Shown piece by piece: positions 8,457-16,008 of a DNA stretch of 33,097 nucleotides; the stretch's first letter is position 1; the number at the start of each line of letters is the position of its first letter. The position numbers and the translations under genes are program-made. The notes under the pieces were generated by a model. That model saw nothing but the letters and a program-made list of their open reading frames with translations. It made no database searches and had not been told where the DNA came from. The stretch is from CAYMQB01 sp964392665 (lineage in GTDB: Bacteria; Hydrothermota; E44-bin80), in the NCBI GenBank assembly GCA_964392665.1, contig CAYMQB010000034.1:1-33097 (forward strand), written 5' to 3'.

Positions 8457-9398
8457 ATGCGAGAGAAACTAATTTTATCGATATCACCACATCAAAAGGA
8501 AAAGGTAGATACCCCAAAAGTGATGAGGGGAGTTATATATGCCTTGATGCCGGCAGTGATTGCCAGCATTTATTTCTTTAAGGTAAAAGCATTTTTGCTG
8601 ATTGTCGTATGCATTACTGGTGCCGTGGTTTCTGAAGCAATATTTCAAAAATTGAGAAGAAAACCTGTAACCGTATATGACGGAAGTGCTCTTCTAACCG
8701 GGCTTTTACTCGCTCTCGTCCTCCCACCGTCACTTCCACTTTGGGCTGCTTTTCTTGGTGCGGTTATGGCAATAGTGCTTGGTAAGCAAATATACGGGGG
8801 ACTTGGTCAAAACATATTTAATCCTGCTCTTATTGGTCGTGCATTTCTTATGGCTGCATTTCCTGTTATGCTCACAACCTGGGTGAAACCCGGATTCGAT
8901 GCTATCAGTGCTGCAACACCTCTTTCAGTGTTTAAGTTCGATCACGGTGTAACTTCTACGCTGTTTCTATTTGTTGGAAATACCGGTGGTTCACTTGGAG
9001 AAACATCTGCAATTGCACTTATTATCGGGGCGATATTTCTGCTTGTCAAGAAGTACATGGACTGGAGAATTCCATTTACTTATATTGGAACGGTTGCTGT
9101 GTTAAGTTCCATACTTTTTCTCATAAAGCCCGCGCAATACGCTTCTCCACTGTTTCATCTTTTTGCAGGTGGTCTGATGCTTGGCGCTTTATTTATGGCA
9201 ACGGATCCTGCTACGACGCCTATCACAAAGAAAGGAAGATACATGTTTGGAGTTGGTTGTGGAATTCTTGTAGTAATAATCAGGAATTGGGGAGGATTAC
9301 CAGAAGGAGTAATGTATTCCATACTCTTGATGAATGCATTCACGCCTCTTATCAATCGTTATACCATTCCTGTTCAGTTTGGTGGGAGGAAAAAATGA
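8457..9398 (+). CDS. rnfD: Rnf complex subunit D (membrane, covalent FMN)
   Basis: Integral membrane subunit with a covalently bound flavin, on the electron path across the membrane. It has roughly nine to ten hydrophobic segments. The flavin-attachment motif reads DAISAATPLS, with T154 as the expected phosphoester-linked residue; the usual SGAT is SAAT here. The late GALFMATDPATTP block is typical of the NqrB/RnfD family. A GTG at 8454 is also possible, but the ATG at 8457 sits seven bases after AAAGGA (8444-8449) and is preferred. Its TGA overlaps the rnfG ATG (ATGA at 9395-9398), so translation is likely coupled. Confidence 0.95.
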   Translation: MREKLILSISPHQKEKVDTPKVMRGVIYALMPAVIASIYFFKVKAFLLIVVCITGAVVSEAIFQKLRRKPVTVYDGSALLTGLLLALVLPPSLPLWAAFLGAVMAIVLGKQIYGGLGQNIFNPALIGRAFLMAAFPVMLTTWVKPGFDAISAATPLSVFKFDHGVTSTLFLFVGNTGGSLGETSAIALIIGAIFLLVKKYMDWRIPFTYIGTVAVLSSILFLIKPAQYASPLFHLFAGGLMLGALFMATDPATTPITKKGRYMFGVGCGILVVIIRNWGGLPEGVMYSILLMNAFTPLINRYTIPVQFGGRKK

Positions 9399-9979
9399 AT
9401 ATATCGGCACGTATGATTATTGTTCTAACTGCCGTATGCCTTTTTGCAGGTCTATCCCTGGTTTTTATGGACCGTTATGCCAAGTCATTGATTAGGATAA
9501 ATGCGGAAAAGGCAATGCAGGAAGCAGTATTCAAAGTTTTACCCGAAGTCACTGAGGTTGAAAGGATAGAAAAACATGAGCGTGTTGTATTCAAGGGTTT
9601 GGATAAGGAGGGCAAACTTGTCGGATATGCCTTTGTATCCGAAGGAAGTGGTTATCAGGGGATTATAAAGATTATGACAGGAATCGATCAAAAGCTACAG
9701 AAACTAACAGGTATTTACATTCTTGAATCTGTTGAAACACCTGGCCTGGGAGCAAAAATCACAAGTAGTGACTTCAGGAACCAATTCAAAGGTGTTTGCG
9801 TTGTTCCTCAAATCGACTATGTCAAAGGTAAAAAACCTGAGAAACCTAATGAAATTCAGGCAATTACTGGTGCAACTATATCCTCACGCTCCGTTGTAAA
9901 AATTCTCAACAGCACAATAGAATATATAAAGGAAGTTGTTAAAGAGGAAAAATCTGTTGGGGAGGATGAAGATGAGTAG
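9395..9979 (+). CDS. rnfG: Rnf complex subunit G (periplasmic FMN domain)
   Basis: One N-terminal membrane helix (about residues 6-26) anchors an extracytoplasmic flavin domain. The covalent FMN site is the family signature AITGATISS with T161 as the linked residue; VETPGLGAKI is the other conserved block. 194 residues. GGGAGGA (9384-9390) lies four bases before the ATG at 9395, which overlaps the rnfD stop by four bases. Its acidic lysine-rich tail (about residues 180-194) overlaps the rnfE start by eight bases. Longer frames upstream are inside rnfD and can be ignored. Confidence 0.95.
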   Translation: MNISARMIIVLTAVCLFAGLSLVFMDRYAKSLIRINAEKAMQEAVFKVLPEVTEVERIEKHERVVFKGLDKEGKLVGYAFVSEGSGYQGIIKIMTGIDQKLQKLTGIYILESVETPGLGAKITSSDFRNQFKGVCVVPQIDYVKGKKPEKPNEIQAITGATISSRSVVKILNSTIEYIKEVVKEEKSVGEDEDE

Positions 9980-10583
9980 TGTAAAACTTTATATGGAATT
10001 CTTTAAGGGTTTCTGGAAAGATAATCCGGTTTTCAGACAGCTTCTTGGAATGTGCCCTACTCTTGCGGTGACGACATCCGTTTTGAATGGAGTTTCTATG
10101 GGTATTGCAATGACATTTGTGCTTGTTTCAACAAGCATCGTTGTATCCTTGATAAGGAAACTAATTCCCAATCAGGTGAGGATAGCAACTTTTACGATAA
10201 TAATCGCAACATTTGTCACAATCGCTGACCTTTATATGAAGGCAAAATTCCCTCCCATCAGCAAAGCACTCGGACCTTATGTCCCACTTATTGTAGTTAA
10301 TTGCATTATTCTTGGAAGACAGGAAGCTTTTGCCAAGAAAAATCCTGTTCACAGGTCATTCCTTGATGCCATTGGAATGGGCTTGGGATTCACACTTGCT
10401 CTTGTTTTACTCGGTGCAGTAAGGGAACTTCTTGGTTCGGGAAGTATACTCGATTATCGAATACTTGGAACCTGGTTTGAACCATGGGTAATAATGATTC
10501 TTCCTGCTGGAGCATTCATTACACTTGGATTTCTTGTTGCACTGATGAATGTAATCGACCAGAGACTGAGAAAAGCCGTGTAG
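9972..10583 (+). CDS. rnfE: Rnf complex subunit E (membrane)
   Basis: Six-helix membrane subunit that is paralogous to RnfA; together they hold a [2Fe-2S] cluster between their inverted halves. Conserved elements visible: GMCPTLAVTTSVLNG near the N-terminus with the cluster cysteine in GMCP, PLIVVNCIILGRQEAFA with the second cysteine, and GAVRELLGSG. 203 residues, normal. Two ATGs (9966, 9972) are in frame; 9972 is chosen because GGGGAGG (9959-9965) touches the first but lies six bases before the second. Starts inside the end of rnfG. A 155-base gap with repeats separates it from rnfA, unusual since the genes are normally tightly joined. Confidence 0.95.
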   Translation: MSSVKLYMEFFKGFWKDNPVFRQLLGMCPTLAVTTSVLNGVSMGIAMTFVLVSTSIVVSLIRKLIPNQVRIATFTIIIATFVTIADLYMKAKFPPISKALGPYVPLIVVNCIILGRQEAFAKKNPVHRSFLDAIGMGLGFTLALVLLGAVRELLGSGSILDYRILGTWFEPWVIMILPAGAFITLGFLVALMNVIDQRLRKAV

Positions 10584-10687
10584 TGGATAAAAAGTATGGA
10601 AGAAAATGAAAAGCAAATGGAACCACGAGATTACAAAAATTAGCAAAGAATAAGAAATGTTGTGGTAAAAAAGTCTAACAATAAAAA

Positions 10688-10710
10688 GGAGAATCTTGTG
10701 AAAATCTGTG
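10688..10710 (+). repeat. 23-base sequence shared by the rnfC and rnfA upstream regions, copy 2
   Basis: Exact match to 7059-7081, ending 28 bases before the rnfA ATG. Here AAGGAG (10686-10691) precedes a GTG at 10698 that starts a 14-codon frame (reading VKICVNLWLKREGK) whose TGA at 10740-10742 overlaps the rnfA ATG. This is the geometry of a coupled leader peptide, though it could be chance inside a repeat. Confidence 0.65.
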
Positions 10711-10738
10711 TGAATCTGTGGTTAAAAAGGGAGGGGAA

Positions 10739-11320
10739 ATGAAAATTATTCTTATATTCGTTGCTGCTGCCATTGTAAATAATTTCGTATTATCGTATTT
10801 TTTGGGAATATGTCCTTTTCTTGGTGTTTCCTCGAAAATCGAGTCAGCAATTGGAATGGGATTTGCAGCTACATTTGTGATGACACTTGCAGCAACGGCT
10901 ACCTGGCTTGTTTACCACTACATTCTTCTGAAGTTTAATGTTCCCTTTCTTGAGTATGTTTCTTTTATTCTCATAATCGCAGTTCTTGTTCAGATAGTAG
11001 AGATGTTTATAAAGAAGTTCAGTCCCGATCTATACAGAGCACTTGGCATATACTTACCTTTGATTACAACGAACTGTGCAATTCTCGGATTGACGCTTTT
11101 TATGGTCTTAAGGGAATACAATTTTCTCGAGAGCATCGTTTTTGGTTTTGGTGCTGGTGTTGGATTCACACTTGTGCTTCTGATTATGGCAGGGATAAGG
11201 GAGGAAATGGAGTTTGCGGACATTCCAGAAGCGTTCAAAGGTGCAGCAATCACTCTAATCACTGCAGGGCTTCTTGCACTTGCTTTTATGGGATTTTCGG
11301 GACTTATCGGTGCATCGTAA
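10739..11320 (+). CDS. rnfA: Rnf complex subunit A (membrane)
   Basis: Six-helix membrane subunit paired with RnfE around the intramembrane [2Fe-2S] cluster. It has the conserved NNFVLSYFLGICPFLGVS near the N-terminus (cluster cysteine in GICP), PLITTNCAILG with the second cysteine, and GIREEMEFADIPEAFKG. 193 residues, normal. AGGGAGGGG ends just before the ATG at 10739. It is separated from both rnfE (155 bases) and rnfB (210 bases) by gaps containing repeat sequences, yet shares their direction and order, so it is still presumably part of one functional locus. Confidence 0.95.
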   Translation: MKIILIFVAAAIVNNFVLSYFLGICPFLGVSSKIESAIGMGFAATFVMTLAATATWLVYHYILLKFNVPFLEYVSFILIIAVLVQIVEMFIKKFSPDLYRALGIYLPLITTNCAILGLTLFMVLREYNFLESIVFGFGAGVGFTLVLLIMAGIREEMEFADIPEAFKGAAITLITAGLLALAFMGFSGLIGAS

Positions 11321-11375
11321 AGATAATTGCAAAATGAAAAATTATCAATTAAAACTAAGCAATGTACAACAAGGA

Positions 11376-11417
11376 GTCATTGCGAGAAGGCAAACTTAGT
11401 TTCTGTTGAAGCAATCT
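11376..11417 (-). repeat. 42-base dispersed repeat unit between rnfA and rnfB
   Basis: Runs from GTCATTGCGAG to GAAGCAATCT. It is the reverse-oriented relative of the right half of the 77-bp repeats (6691-6732 and 28658-28699) and of 30097-30139. A perfect TATAAT at 11455-11460 follows, but I see no matching -35 box, so a separate rnfB promoter is not supported. Confidence 0.65.
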
Positions 11418-11530
11418 TGTTGTTGCTGGAGTAGCAAAGATCGCTTTGCGTCAGTATAATAATGCGAAAGATGGGAGAGAGTATATAAAGTTTGAAAGGT
11501 AAAAATATAAATGTTTAAGGAGTTGAAAGA

Positions 11531-12364
11531 ATGAATATTGTTCTGATTTCAGTAATTGCAATGGGTGGATTGGGTTTGTTTTTGGCGATTCTTGTTGCAA
11601 TAACGAATAAAAAGCTTTATGTGAAGGAAGATCCAAAAATAGAAAATGTGCTTGAACAATTACCAGGTGCAAACTGTGGTGCTTGTGGAAGCGCAAGTTG
11701 TTATGACCTTGCCCGGAAAATCGTAAGAGGGGAGGCAGAACCAGCTTCTTGTCCTGTTGGTGGAAATGAAGTGGGAAAGAAAATTGCATCCATTCTTGGA
11801 TTGGAAAGTCAGGAGGTTATTAGCAAAGTTGCTTTTGTTCACTGTGGAGCAACGAATGAGTTGAAGACAAAGAGAGCGCAGTATGTTGGAGGAAAAACCT
11901 GCAAAGTCGCTGATATAATCGGAGGTGAATTATCCTGTGCTTATGGTTGTTTGGGCTATGGTGACTGCGTGGATGTCTGCATATTCGATGCAATTATAAT
12001 GGTTGACGGTTTACCTGTTGTAAATATTGCAAAGTGCACCGGATGCGGGCAGTGTGTGGATGCTTGTCCACGTAACATTATTTCTCTCGAATCTTTCGAT
12101 AAGGAAAGATACGATGATTCTATTGTAGTTGCGTGCAACAATCCTGATAAGGGCGCTGTTGTTAGAAAAATATGCAAGGTAGGTTGCATTGGTTGTGGGC
12201 TTTGCGAAAGGAATTGCGGTGATGGTTCTTTTGTTATGGATGGTATGCTTGCGAGAATCGATTACTATAAGGTTTATAAGTGTGAACACTGGGACCTTGT
12301 AATAGAAAAATGTCCCGTAAATACAATCAAGAGATTAGCAAAGGAATCAAAGGTTTTGGTGTAG
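11531..12364 (+). CDS. rnfB: Rnf complex subunit B (ferredoxin-type, ferredoxin entry)
   Basis: Electron-entry subunit that accepts electrons from reduced ferredoxin. One N-terminal helix (about residues 4-26) anchors a cytoplasmic part with several [4Fe-4S] sites: the N-terminal four-cysteine motif around NCGACGSASCYDLA ending in SCPVGG, then CAYGCLGYGDCVDVC and CTGCGQCVDACP forming a bacterial ferredoxin fold, then CKVGCIGCGLCERNC and a final CP as a further cluster pair. 277 residues, typical. AAGGAG (11517-11522) is eight bases before the ATG at 11531. Followed after only 23 bases by an unrelated zinc-ribbon gene. Confidence 0.96.
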   Translation: MNIVLISVIAMGGLGLFLAILVAITNKKLYVKEDPKIENVLEQLPGANCGACGSASCYDLARKIVRGEAEPASCPVGGNEVGKKIASILGLESQEVISKVAFVHCGATNELKTKRAQYVGGKTCKVADIIGGELSCAYGCLGYGDCVDVCIFDAIIMVDGLPVVNIAKCTGCGQCVDACPRNIISLESFDKERYDDSIVVACNNPDKGAVVRKICKVGCIGCGLCERNCGDGSFVMDGMLARIDYYKVYKCEHWDLVIEKCPVNTIKRLAKESKVLV

Positions 12365-12387
12365 GTGCTATTTAGTCAGAGATAACT

Positions 12388-14094
12388 ATGTCCATAATAA
12401 GTTTAAGTCTGAAATTTTCAATCGATTGTGCACATTGTGGTAACACATTACCCGTTAACAAAGCAGCGGAAAGGATGTTATGTAGCGGTTGCGGCGAGGA
12501 GACTTTAATCCCACTAGCCCTGTGGCAGAAACTTGTAACGAAACATTTGATAGAGGCCAGTACCTTTAAACCTGAAACCGATACTTGGGCAAATGGTATA
12601 TTAGGCGGTGTCGGCAGCTATAGCATGGTGTTTGGGAAGATGTTGCCACGGTGTGCCGGCTGCGGTGCTATATGGCCGCTCAATAGTGTGCTTGAAATTG
12701 CTGAAAAAGGACACACCGAGTTTCGCTGTACCGGGTGTGGCAAAATCTGGAGTGTGCGCAAACCACCTCTGTGGTTTGACAAAGTGGTACCCTATTCTAA
12801 ATTCCTGGTTGGGGAAGAATCGCCTCGTGATACAGGTGGCAAGATTGAAAGCGGCAAAGAAGGAATAAGTATTTCGTGTCCCGGTTGCGGAGCATGGTTG
12901 TCTCTTGACGGCTCGAGCCGCCAGGTTACGTGTCGATATTGCGGGCACGATTTGCTGGTCCCGGATGATATTTGGTCGCGTCTTCATCCACTTACTGTGG
13001 CTCGCCCCTGGTTTATCTTTCTTGACATGGGAGAAAATGTGGACTTATTACCGTGCGATATCGATGATTTTATTGATCTGGAAGCTATGGCCAATGGAGA
13101 CACGGTCTTGCTCTGGCAACAGGACTCCATAGGTCATATCGGGCGTGGGGACCGCAGTGGTGGTCTACGCTGGCATACGAAGAAATTTACTTTATCTGAT
13201 TACGGACGCCTTTTATATGATAAACAGAATCAGTTAATTTGGGTGCTCGACCATGATGAGCATCTCGTATATGCCTTTGAAGCCGAGACAGGTCGTAAGA
13301 TGCTCAAAATTGAAAATGAAAAAGAAAATTCTAAGCAGATTACAGCGCGTGAGCATGAAGGTATTGCCATAAGCACTGACGGCAGTATAATTGTTAACCG
13401 CAAATGGGGTGAAGAAGCCAATAAACCAAGACGTTTGATTCCAAACGAAAAAGGTCAGTTAGTGTATGCCAAAGAATATGTGTTTTATCCAAATATTCTG
13501 CGCCGTTTCGATACGCAGGGAAATCGGATTCCTTTATGGAAGGGATTTAGCGATGAGAATTTAACCTACAAAAACCAGGTAGGTTTTGAAGAACTTGCTA
13601 ATCAACCAACCGTATTGCCGGAAGAATCCTGGCTTGCGGGTGGACCGGATAATGTGTTTTATGTTCTGGACCGCAGCAATGGTAGAATTGCCCGTTTTGA
13701 CCGACAGGGTATACTGCTTGAAGTTATTAAACCTAAGCTTGAGGGTGTAGCAAGAATTCAAGACTGTGGTGTTGCACGAGATGGCACAGTTTACATCTTA
13801 TTTGATCATAAAAGGGACATAGGGGAATTAAATTTCTCGCATGTGGGCAAGATAAGTACTGATGGATCTTTTAAAATTCTGGCTGGTCCGCTTAATGATG
13901 TTAACAACTTTCCACTTGGCACGGATATGGAGCGGATGGCAGTTGCTGAAAACGGGGAGCTGCATTTATGCGATTATAATTTCAATAATTTTCGTATCCT
14001 TGCTCCTGATGGTTCTCTGCTATGGCGCAGCCCTGGCACGGTTATAAAAGATGAGACCCTGGCTGAGGACCTTGCAGAAGAGCGAGGCGGCTAA
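12388..14094 (+). CDS. Triple zinc-ribbon plus beta-propeller protein of unknown function
   Basis: Not a named family that I recognise. The N-terminal 190 residues hold three Cys4 zinc ribbons: C14/C17/C32/C35, C89/C92/C114/C117 and C164/C167/C182/C185. The first and third are related copies, each followed by L-hydrophobic-P-x2-hydrophobic-W-x2-L (IPLALWQKL and VPDDIWSRL). From about residue 200 to the end are repeating beta-strand units (for example LIWVLDHDEHLVYAFEAETGR, NVFYVLDRSNGRIARFDRQG and GELHLCDYNFNNFRILAPDG) that look like an NHL-type propeller. No signal peptide or membrane helix, so probably cytoplasmic. Arginine is mostly CGN here, whereas neighbours use AGA/AGG, and the base composition is richer in GC: signs of transfer into the rnf-rseC locus. 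No strong ribosome binding site before 12388. A scaffold or ligand-binding role is only a guess. Confidence 0.85.
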   Translation: MSIISLSLKFSIDCAHCGNTLPVNKAAERMLCSGCGEETLIPLALWQKLVTKHLIEASTFKPETDTWANGILGGVGSYSMVFGKMLPRCAGCGAIWPLNSVLEIAEKGHTEFRCTGCGKIWSVRKPPLWFDKVVPYSKFLVGEESPRDTGGKIESGKEGISISCPGCGAWLSLDGSSRQVTCRYCGHDLLVPDDIWSRLHPLTVARPWFIFLDMGENVDLLPCDIDDFIDLEAMANGDTVLLWQQDSIGHIGRGDRSGGLRWHTKKFTLSDYGRLLYDKQNQLIWVLDHDEHLVYAFEAETGRKMLKIENEKENSKQITAREHEGIAISTDGSIIVNRKWGEEANKPRRLIPNEKGQLVYAKEYVFYPNILRRFDTQGNRIPLWKGFSDENLTYKNQVGFEELANQPTVLPEESWLAGGPDNVFYVLDRSNGRIARFDRQGILLEVIKPKLEGVARIQDCGVARDGTVYILFDHKRDIGELNFSHVGKISTDGSFKILAGPLNDVNNFPLGTDMERMAVAENGELHLCDYNFNNFRILAPDGSLLWRSPGTVIKDETLAEDLAEERGG

Positions 14095-14115
14095 ATTCGT
14101 GTTATATAGGGTATT

Positions 14116-14607
14116 ATGATGAAAGAAAATAGAGAAACAGGAAAGATTATAGAGATGACTAATGAGGGCTTGGCAAAAGTGCTCGTAGAAAGAAAAAAAA
14201 TGTGTAGTCATTGTCCTTCTCGTGGTGTATGCAATCCCCCGGAAGAAGGGAAGCAATTTACGATAGAAGTAGAAAATCCGATGGGCGCAGTAAAGGGCGA
14301 TACTGTTGAGATTGGCATAGAACGAAGTGTGCTCCTTGTTGCAACTTTCTGGATATATTTTGTACCTGCAGTTTTCTTTCTTGCCGGAGTATCAATTGGT
14401 TTTATCTTTCTGGCAAGATACATAACTTTTGTTGGAAAGGAATTTTTGGGGCTTATAGTCGGGATTGTTTTTTTAATGGCAAGTTTCCTGATATTAAGAT
14501 CTGTTAACAACAGGTTGGGAAAAAAGAAATCTTTCAAACCAACGATAGTAAGAATATCCCCTGTAAACAACAAATATACTAAGAATAAACCACAAATATA
14601 CTATTAA
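14116..14607 (+). CDS. rseC: RseC/MucC-family membrane protein, Rnf-associated
   Basis: 163 residues. An N-terminal soluble part carries the family's cysteine motif C30-x2-C33-x5-C39 (KKMCSHCPSRGVCNPP) and a small beta domain, followed by two membrane helices (about residues 74-98 and 108-130) and a short basic tail. RseC-family proteins are known to help the Rsx/Rnf complex that keeps the SoxR cluster reduced in enterobacteria, and in many genomes lie beside rnf genes; the position after rnfB here fits. The cysteines may bind a metal or cluster. ATGs at 14116 and 14119 are both possible; AGGG (14108-14111) is a weak ribosome binding site. The exact role in this organism is inferred from context. 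Confidence 0.85.
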   Translation: MMKENRETGKIIEMTNEGLAKVLVERKKMCSHCPSRGVCNPPEEGKQFTIEVENPMGAVKGDTVEIGIERSVLLVATFWIYFVPAVFFLAGVSIGFIFLARYITFVGKEFLGLIVGIVFLMASFLILRSVNNRLGKKKSFKPTIVRISPVNNKYTKNKPQIYY

Positions 14608-14650
14608 ATATACTATTAATGTACTGTAAATACACAATAAAAATACACGA

Positions 14651-14715
14651 TTTTTCTCCGATACTCTGTTTCTCCGTTTCTCCGATTCACTTTTCGCTCT
14701 TCCTCTCTCCGTCTT
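14651..14715 (-). repeat. Purine-rich CGGAGAAACGGAG repeat, reversed copy
   Basis: On the minus strand this reads GAATCGGAGAAACGGAG followed by AACAGAGTATCGGAG, matching 3461-3500, 6545-6571 and 28524-28574. It begins about 29 bases past the stop of the minus-strand response regulator, in that gene's sense. Confidence 0.75.
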
Positions 14716-14743
14716 TTCTCTTTCATTTATGTCTGGTGACAGC

Positions 14744-15106
14744 CTATCCTGACAATAGTGCTTTCTTCACGACGCTTGTCAGAATTTTCAAGTCAATCGG
14801 TTTGACAAGATAATCGAAAATGCCTGAGGAGATGACAGAAAAATCCTCTCTCATTCCCTCGAATGCCGAGCACATAATGATGGGTATATTGTTACCTGCT
14901 TCCCTCACAAGATTAAGGACTTCAAGACCATGAATATCTGGCATCTTGATGTCAAGAATCATAAGGTCGAAAGAGTTCTCGAGAATCGACTCTAATGCTT
15001 GAACACCGTTCGATGCTGTTATAACTTGATAACCTTCCCTTTCGAGTGTTTTTTGAAAAATAAGACGAATATTCGGGTCATCATCCGCTACCAATATATT
15101 CTTCAT
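14744..15106 (-). CDS. Single-domain response regulator (CheY-like receiver)
   Basis: A 120-residue stand-alone receiver. The acidic pocket is D8-D9-D10, the phosphorylated aspartate is D52 (LMILDIKMP), the switch serine is S80 and the conserved lysine K102 (LVKP). There is no output domain, so it must act by binding a partner, as in phosphorelays or CheY-type signalling. A very strong ribosome binding site (AGGAGGAGGA, bases 15107-15116 read on the minus strand) precedes the ATG. No histidine kinase is next to it; the kinase and target are unknown. Confidence 0.93.
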   Translation of the reverse strand: MKNILVADDDPNIRLIFQKTLEREGYQVITASNGVQALESILENSFDLMILDIKMPDIHGLEVLNLVREAGNNIPIIMCSAFEGMREDFSVISSGIFDYLVKPIDLKILTSVVKKALLSG

Positions 15107-15158
15107 TCCTCCTCCTTTTTTTGTGCTTGTGTATTTTTCCTTTGACTCCTTTATGTCT

Positions 15159-15255
15159 TGTCATGCTGAAGCCTGTGCTGACCGATGTCATCCTGAACCT
15201 TGTGCTGAACTTGTTTCAGTATTGTTTCAGGATATTGTAGTTTCAGTATTGTTTC
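15159..15255. repeat. TCATGCTGAA / TTTCAGTATTGTTTCAG dispersed repeat
   Basis: Contains TCATGCTGAA, GTCATCCTGAA, GTGCTGAAC and two successive TTTCAGTATTGTTTCAG units. A related copy lies at 32325-32403 and a short one at about 4167-4193. Opposed TGAA and TTCA words allow foldback pairing. Confidence 0.55.
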
Positions 15256-15470
15256 AGCTTAGACCCATCTCGTTCACTCATTTTTCATATTCTTTCATGC
15301 TTTTTTCACAACATGCTTCATATCACTCTCACTTTCTTAATTACTATTTACAAGCAATAAGTATGCCATAATATAAGTAGCGTTATTTAGCAACTTATTT
15401 AATAACTTGTGCGAATTTGTGTCAGAAATTATGACATTGTGCACAGTCTTCTTACAGTTGACGGGCGGGT

Positions 15471-15563
15471 GTCATTCTGAGTAGGCATTAGTTTTTCACT
15501 TAGGAAGAATCTTGGTTTTTAGATTCTTCAACGGTCAAAATGGAACAGAACACTCAGAATGAC
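15471..15563. repeat. 93-bp foldback (MITE-like) element
   Basis: Perfect 12-bp terminal inverted repeats GTCATTCTGAGT (15471-15482) and ACTCAGAATGAC (15552-15563) enclose a second perfect inverted pair GAAGAATCT (15504-15512) / AGATTCTTC (15521-15529) with an eight-base loop. There is no coding capacity. A half copy of the left end occurs at 28712-28723. It lies immediately upstream of the deacetylase remnant. Confidence 0.75.
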
Positions 15564-15599
15564 AGCGACTGCAATTATTGAGGTTTTCCTATTTTGGGG

Positions 15600-15842
15600 G
15601 TGAAATATGACACTGTATTATCTAAATTACACCCGGGATGTATGAAGGTTTCCGAAGAAGGAATCATAAAACGGGATGAGATTGTTTTCAAAAATGCGAT
15701 TGGGAAAAAGATTCCGATACTGATGGTTTTAGGTGGTGGATGTATGAAAAAGAGCGCACTTGTGACTGCAATGTCCATTGGAAATCTTTTGGAAAATGTA
15801 ATAGGTTTTTCGAAAGTCAAGTACATTGACAGCGGAAGCTAA
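15600..15842 (+). pseudogene. C-terminal remnant of a class IV (HDAC11-like) deacetylase
   Basis: The 80-residue frame reads like the last quarter of the HDAC/acetoin-utilisation fold: LHPGCMKVSEEGIIKRDEIVF, KKIPILMVLGGG, CMKKSALVTAMSIGNLLENV. The SxEGIIKRDxxVF and SA-V-A-SI-NL blocks are the ones I associate with class IV enzymes. The N-terminal two-thirds, including the zinc-binding Asp and His residues, are absent: a stop codon lies in frame 21 bases upstream and the foldback element ends 36 bases upstream. The catalytic tyrosine of the usual GGY is a cysteine (GGC). It is therefore read as a decayed gene rather than a small functional protein; a short moonlighting product cannot be excluded. 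Confidence 0.65.
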
Positions 15843-15983
15843 AGGAAGAAAATTTGTAATGAGTACCATAGGCAAACGCCAAATACAGCGCAGTTTTTAT
15901 ATTCAGTTTGCAATTTGCTTCAAGTTAAAAGCCCTGTCTCATTTTTTGGATTGGTTTCGTTAGTTGGAAACCTGGAAATCGTA

Positions 15984-15999
15984 TTTAACCGTGGTTAAA
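15984..15999. other. Short palindrome at the 3' end of the GlcD-type gene
   Basis: TTTAACC-GT-GGTTAAA lies nine bases beyond the stop of the minus-strand oxidase. It could form a small hairpin in that transcript but has no T-tract; a terminator role is weakly supported. Confidence 0.3.
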
Positions 16000-16008
16000 G
16001 CCTTAGGT

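Larger units (their letters stand above)
15107..15590. other. Gene-free repeat region upstream of the response regulator
   Basis: Short frames here are made of repeats and are not credible genes. Contents: TCATGCTGAA/TCATCCTGAA words (15159-15255), an AT-rich stretch, a spaced inverted pair TGTCA-N7-TGACA (15420-15436), and a foldback element (15471-15563). The segment around 15413 shares CGAATTTGTG with the sequence at the rnf operator but is not a clean palindrome. Confidence 0.5.

Noticed and set aside
11455..11460. Perfect TATAAT as a separate rnfB promoter
   Set aside because: No -35-like box at 15-19 bases upstream and no extended -10; chance is likely in AT-rich DNA.
15123..15371. 82-codon plus-strand frame opposite the response regulator's upstream region
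   Set aside because: It is made of TCATGCTGAA-type dispersed repeat words, has no family features and no ribosome binding site.
15413..15445. Second Rex/CRP-like operator (GTGTCAGAAATTATGACA)
   Set aside because: The half sites are TGTCA/TGACA with a seven-base spacer and do not fit either pattern; it shares only CGAATTTGTG with the rnf site.
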